NCBI GenBank assembly: GCA_043806975.1
Contig: JAZDGL010000038.1
Coordinates: 1 to 11,837 of the forward strand
Direction of reading: 5' to 3'
Length of the DNA stretch: 11,837 nt
Origin: JAZDGL01 sp043806975
GTDB lineage: Bacteria; Patescibacteriota; Minisyncoccia; CAYZDR01
Part shown: one piece after another, positions 11,826 to 11,837 of the stretch
Position numbering within the stretch: position 1 is the stretch's first letter
How the letters are laid out: the number at the start of each line of letters is the position of its first letter
Made by a program: the position numbers and the translations under genes
Notes under the pieces: model-generated
The model's input: the letters and a program-made list of their open reading frames with translations, nothing else
Told to the model about the DNA's origin: nothing
The model's database searches: none

Positions 11826-11837
11826 ATGTCTCAAAAC
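11826..11837 (+). CDS. Possible start of a rightward gene, cut by the window edge
   Basis: ATG TCT CAA AAC (Met-Ser-Gln-Asn) occupies the last 12 bases, after an AT-rich leader with a weak AGAAAG purine run and a candidate promoter. Four codons allow no family assignment; the call rests only on context. Confidence 0.25.

Noticed and set aside
11682..11837. MntA antitoxin gene upstream of hepT
   Set aside because: All three minus-strand frames were read. None shows the nucleotidyltransferase GSxARG motif or a plausible MntA C-terminus before a stop.

Overview
The window looks like a stretch of core chromosome from a small, AT-rich bacterium. Gene content, several genes without a Shine-Dalgarno sequence (some with promoters placed for leaderless transcription) and intergenic spaces crowded with short palindromic repeats suggest a Patescibacteria (Candidate Phyla Radiation, perhaps Parcubacteria-like) member. 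That placement is an inference with moderate-to-low confidence, because no rRNA or phylogenetic marker comparison was possible. Stop usage (TAA, TAG and TGA all end genes, e.g. TGA for hisS) fits the standard bacterial code, not the UGA-glycine code of Gracilibacteria/Absconditabacteria.

Layout. Bases 1-411 hold no gene, only composite palindromic repeats, a possible leftward promoter and the end of the ftsA terminator. Bases 412-4920 are a leftward block, in transcription order lepB (signal peptidase I), a repeat element, hisS, rpsU, yqeY, ybeY and ftsA. rpsU, yqeY, ybeY and ftsA are tightly packed behind a good promoter that overlaps the hisS stop. Bases 4921-5138 are a divergent promoter region with another repeat copy. 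Bases 5139-10550 are a rightward block: an LCP-family cell-envelope phosphotransferase, pth, dprA and topA. Bases 10551-10728 lie between convergent genes and carry three GC-rich hairpins. Bases 10729-11681 are a leftward accessory pair: a hepT-like HEPN toxin gene broken by an in-frame TAA, followed by a membrane-anchored Ig-like protein of unknown role. The last 12 bases may start a new rightward gene.

Functionally this is housekeeping: translation (hisS, rpsU, yqeY, ybeY, pth), protein export and cell envelope (lepB, LCP), division (ftsA) and DNA topology or uptake (topA, dprA).

The most unusual content is between the genes. A family of 85-184 bp elements has terminal inverted repeats beginning TATAGCTTCCGCAAAA, with four copies at 4223-7062 and an inverted partial copy at the left edge. 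Two copies touch gene stop codons, one sits between divergent promoters and one is nested. No transposase is present in the window.
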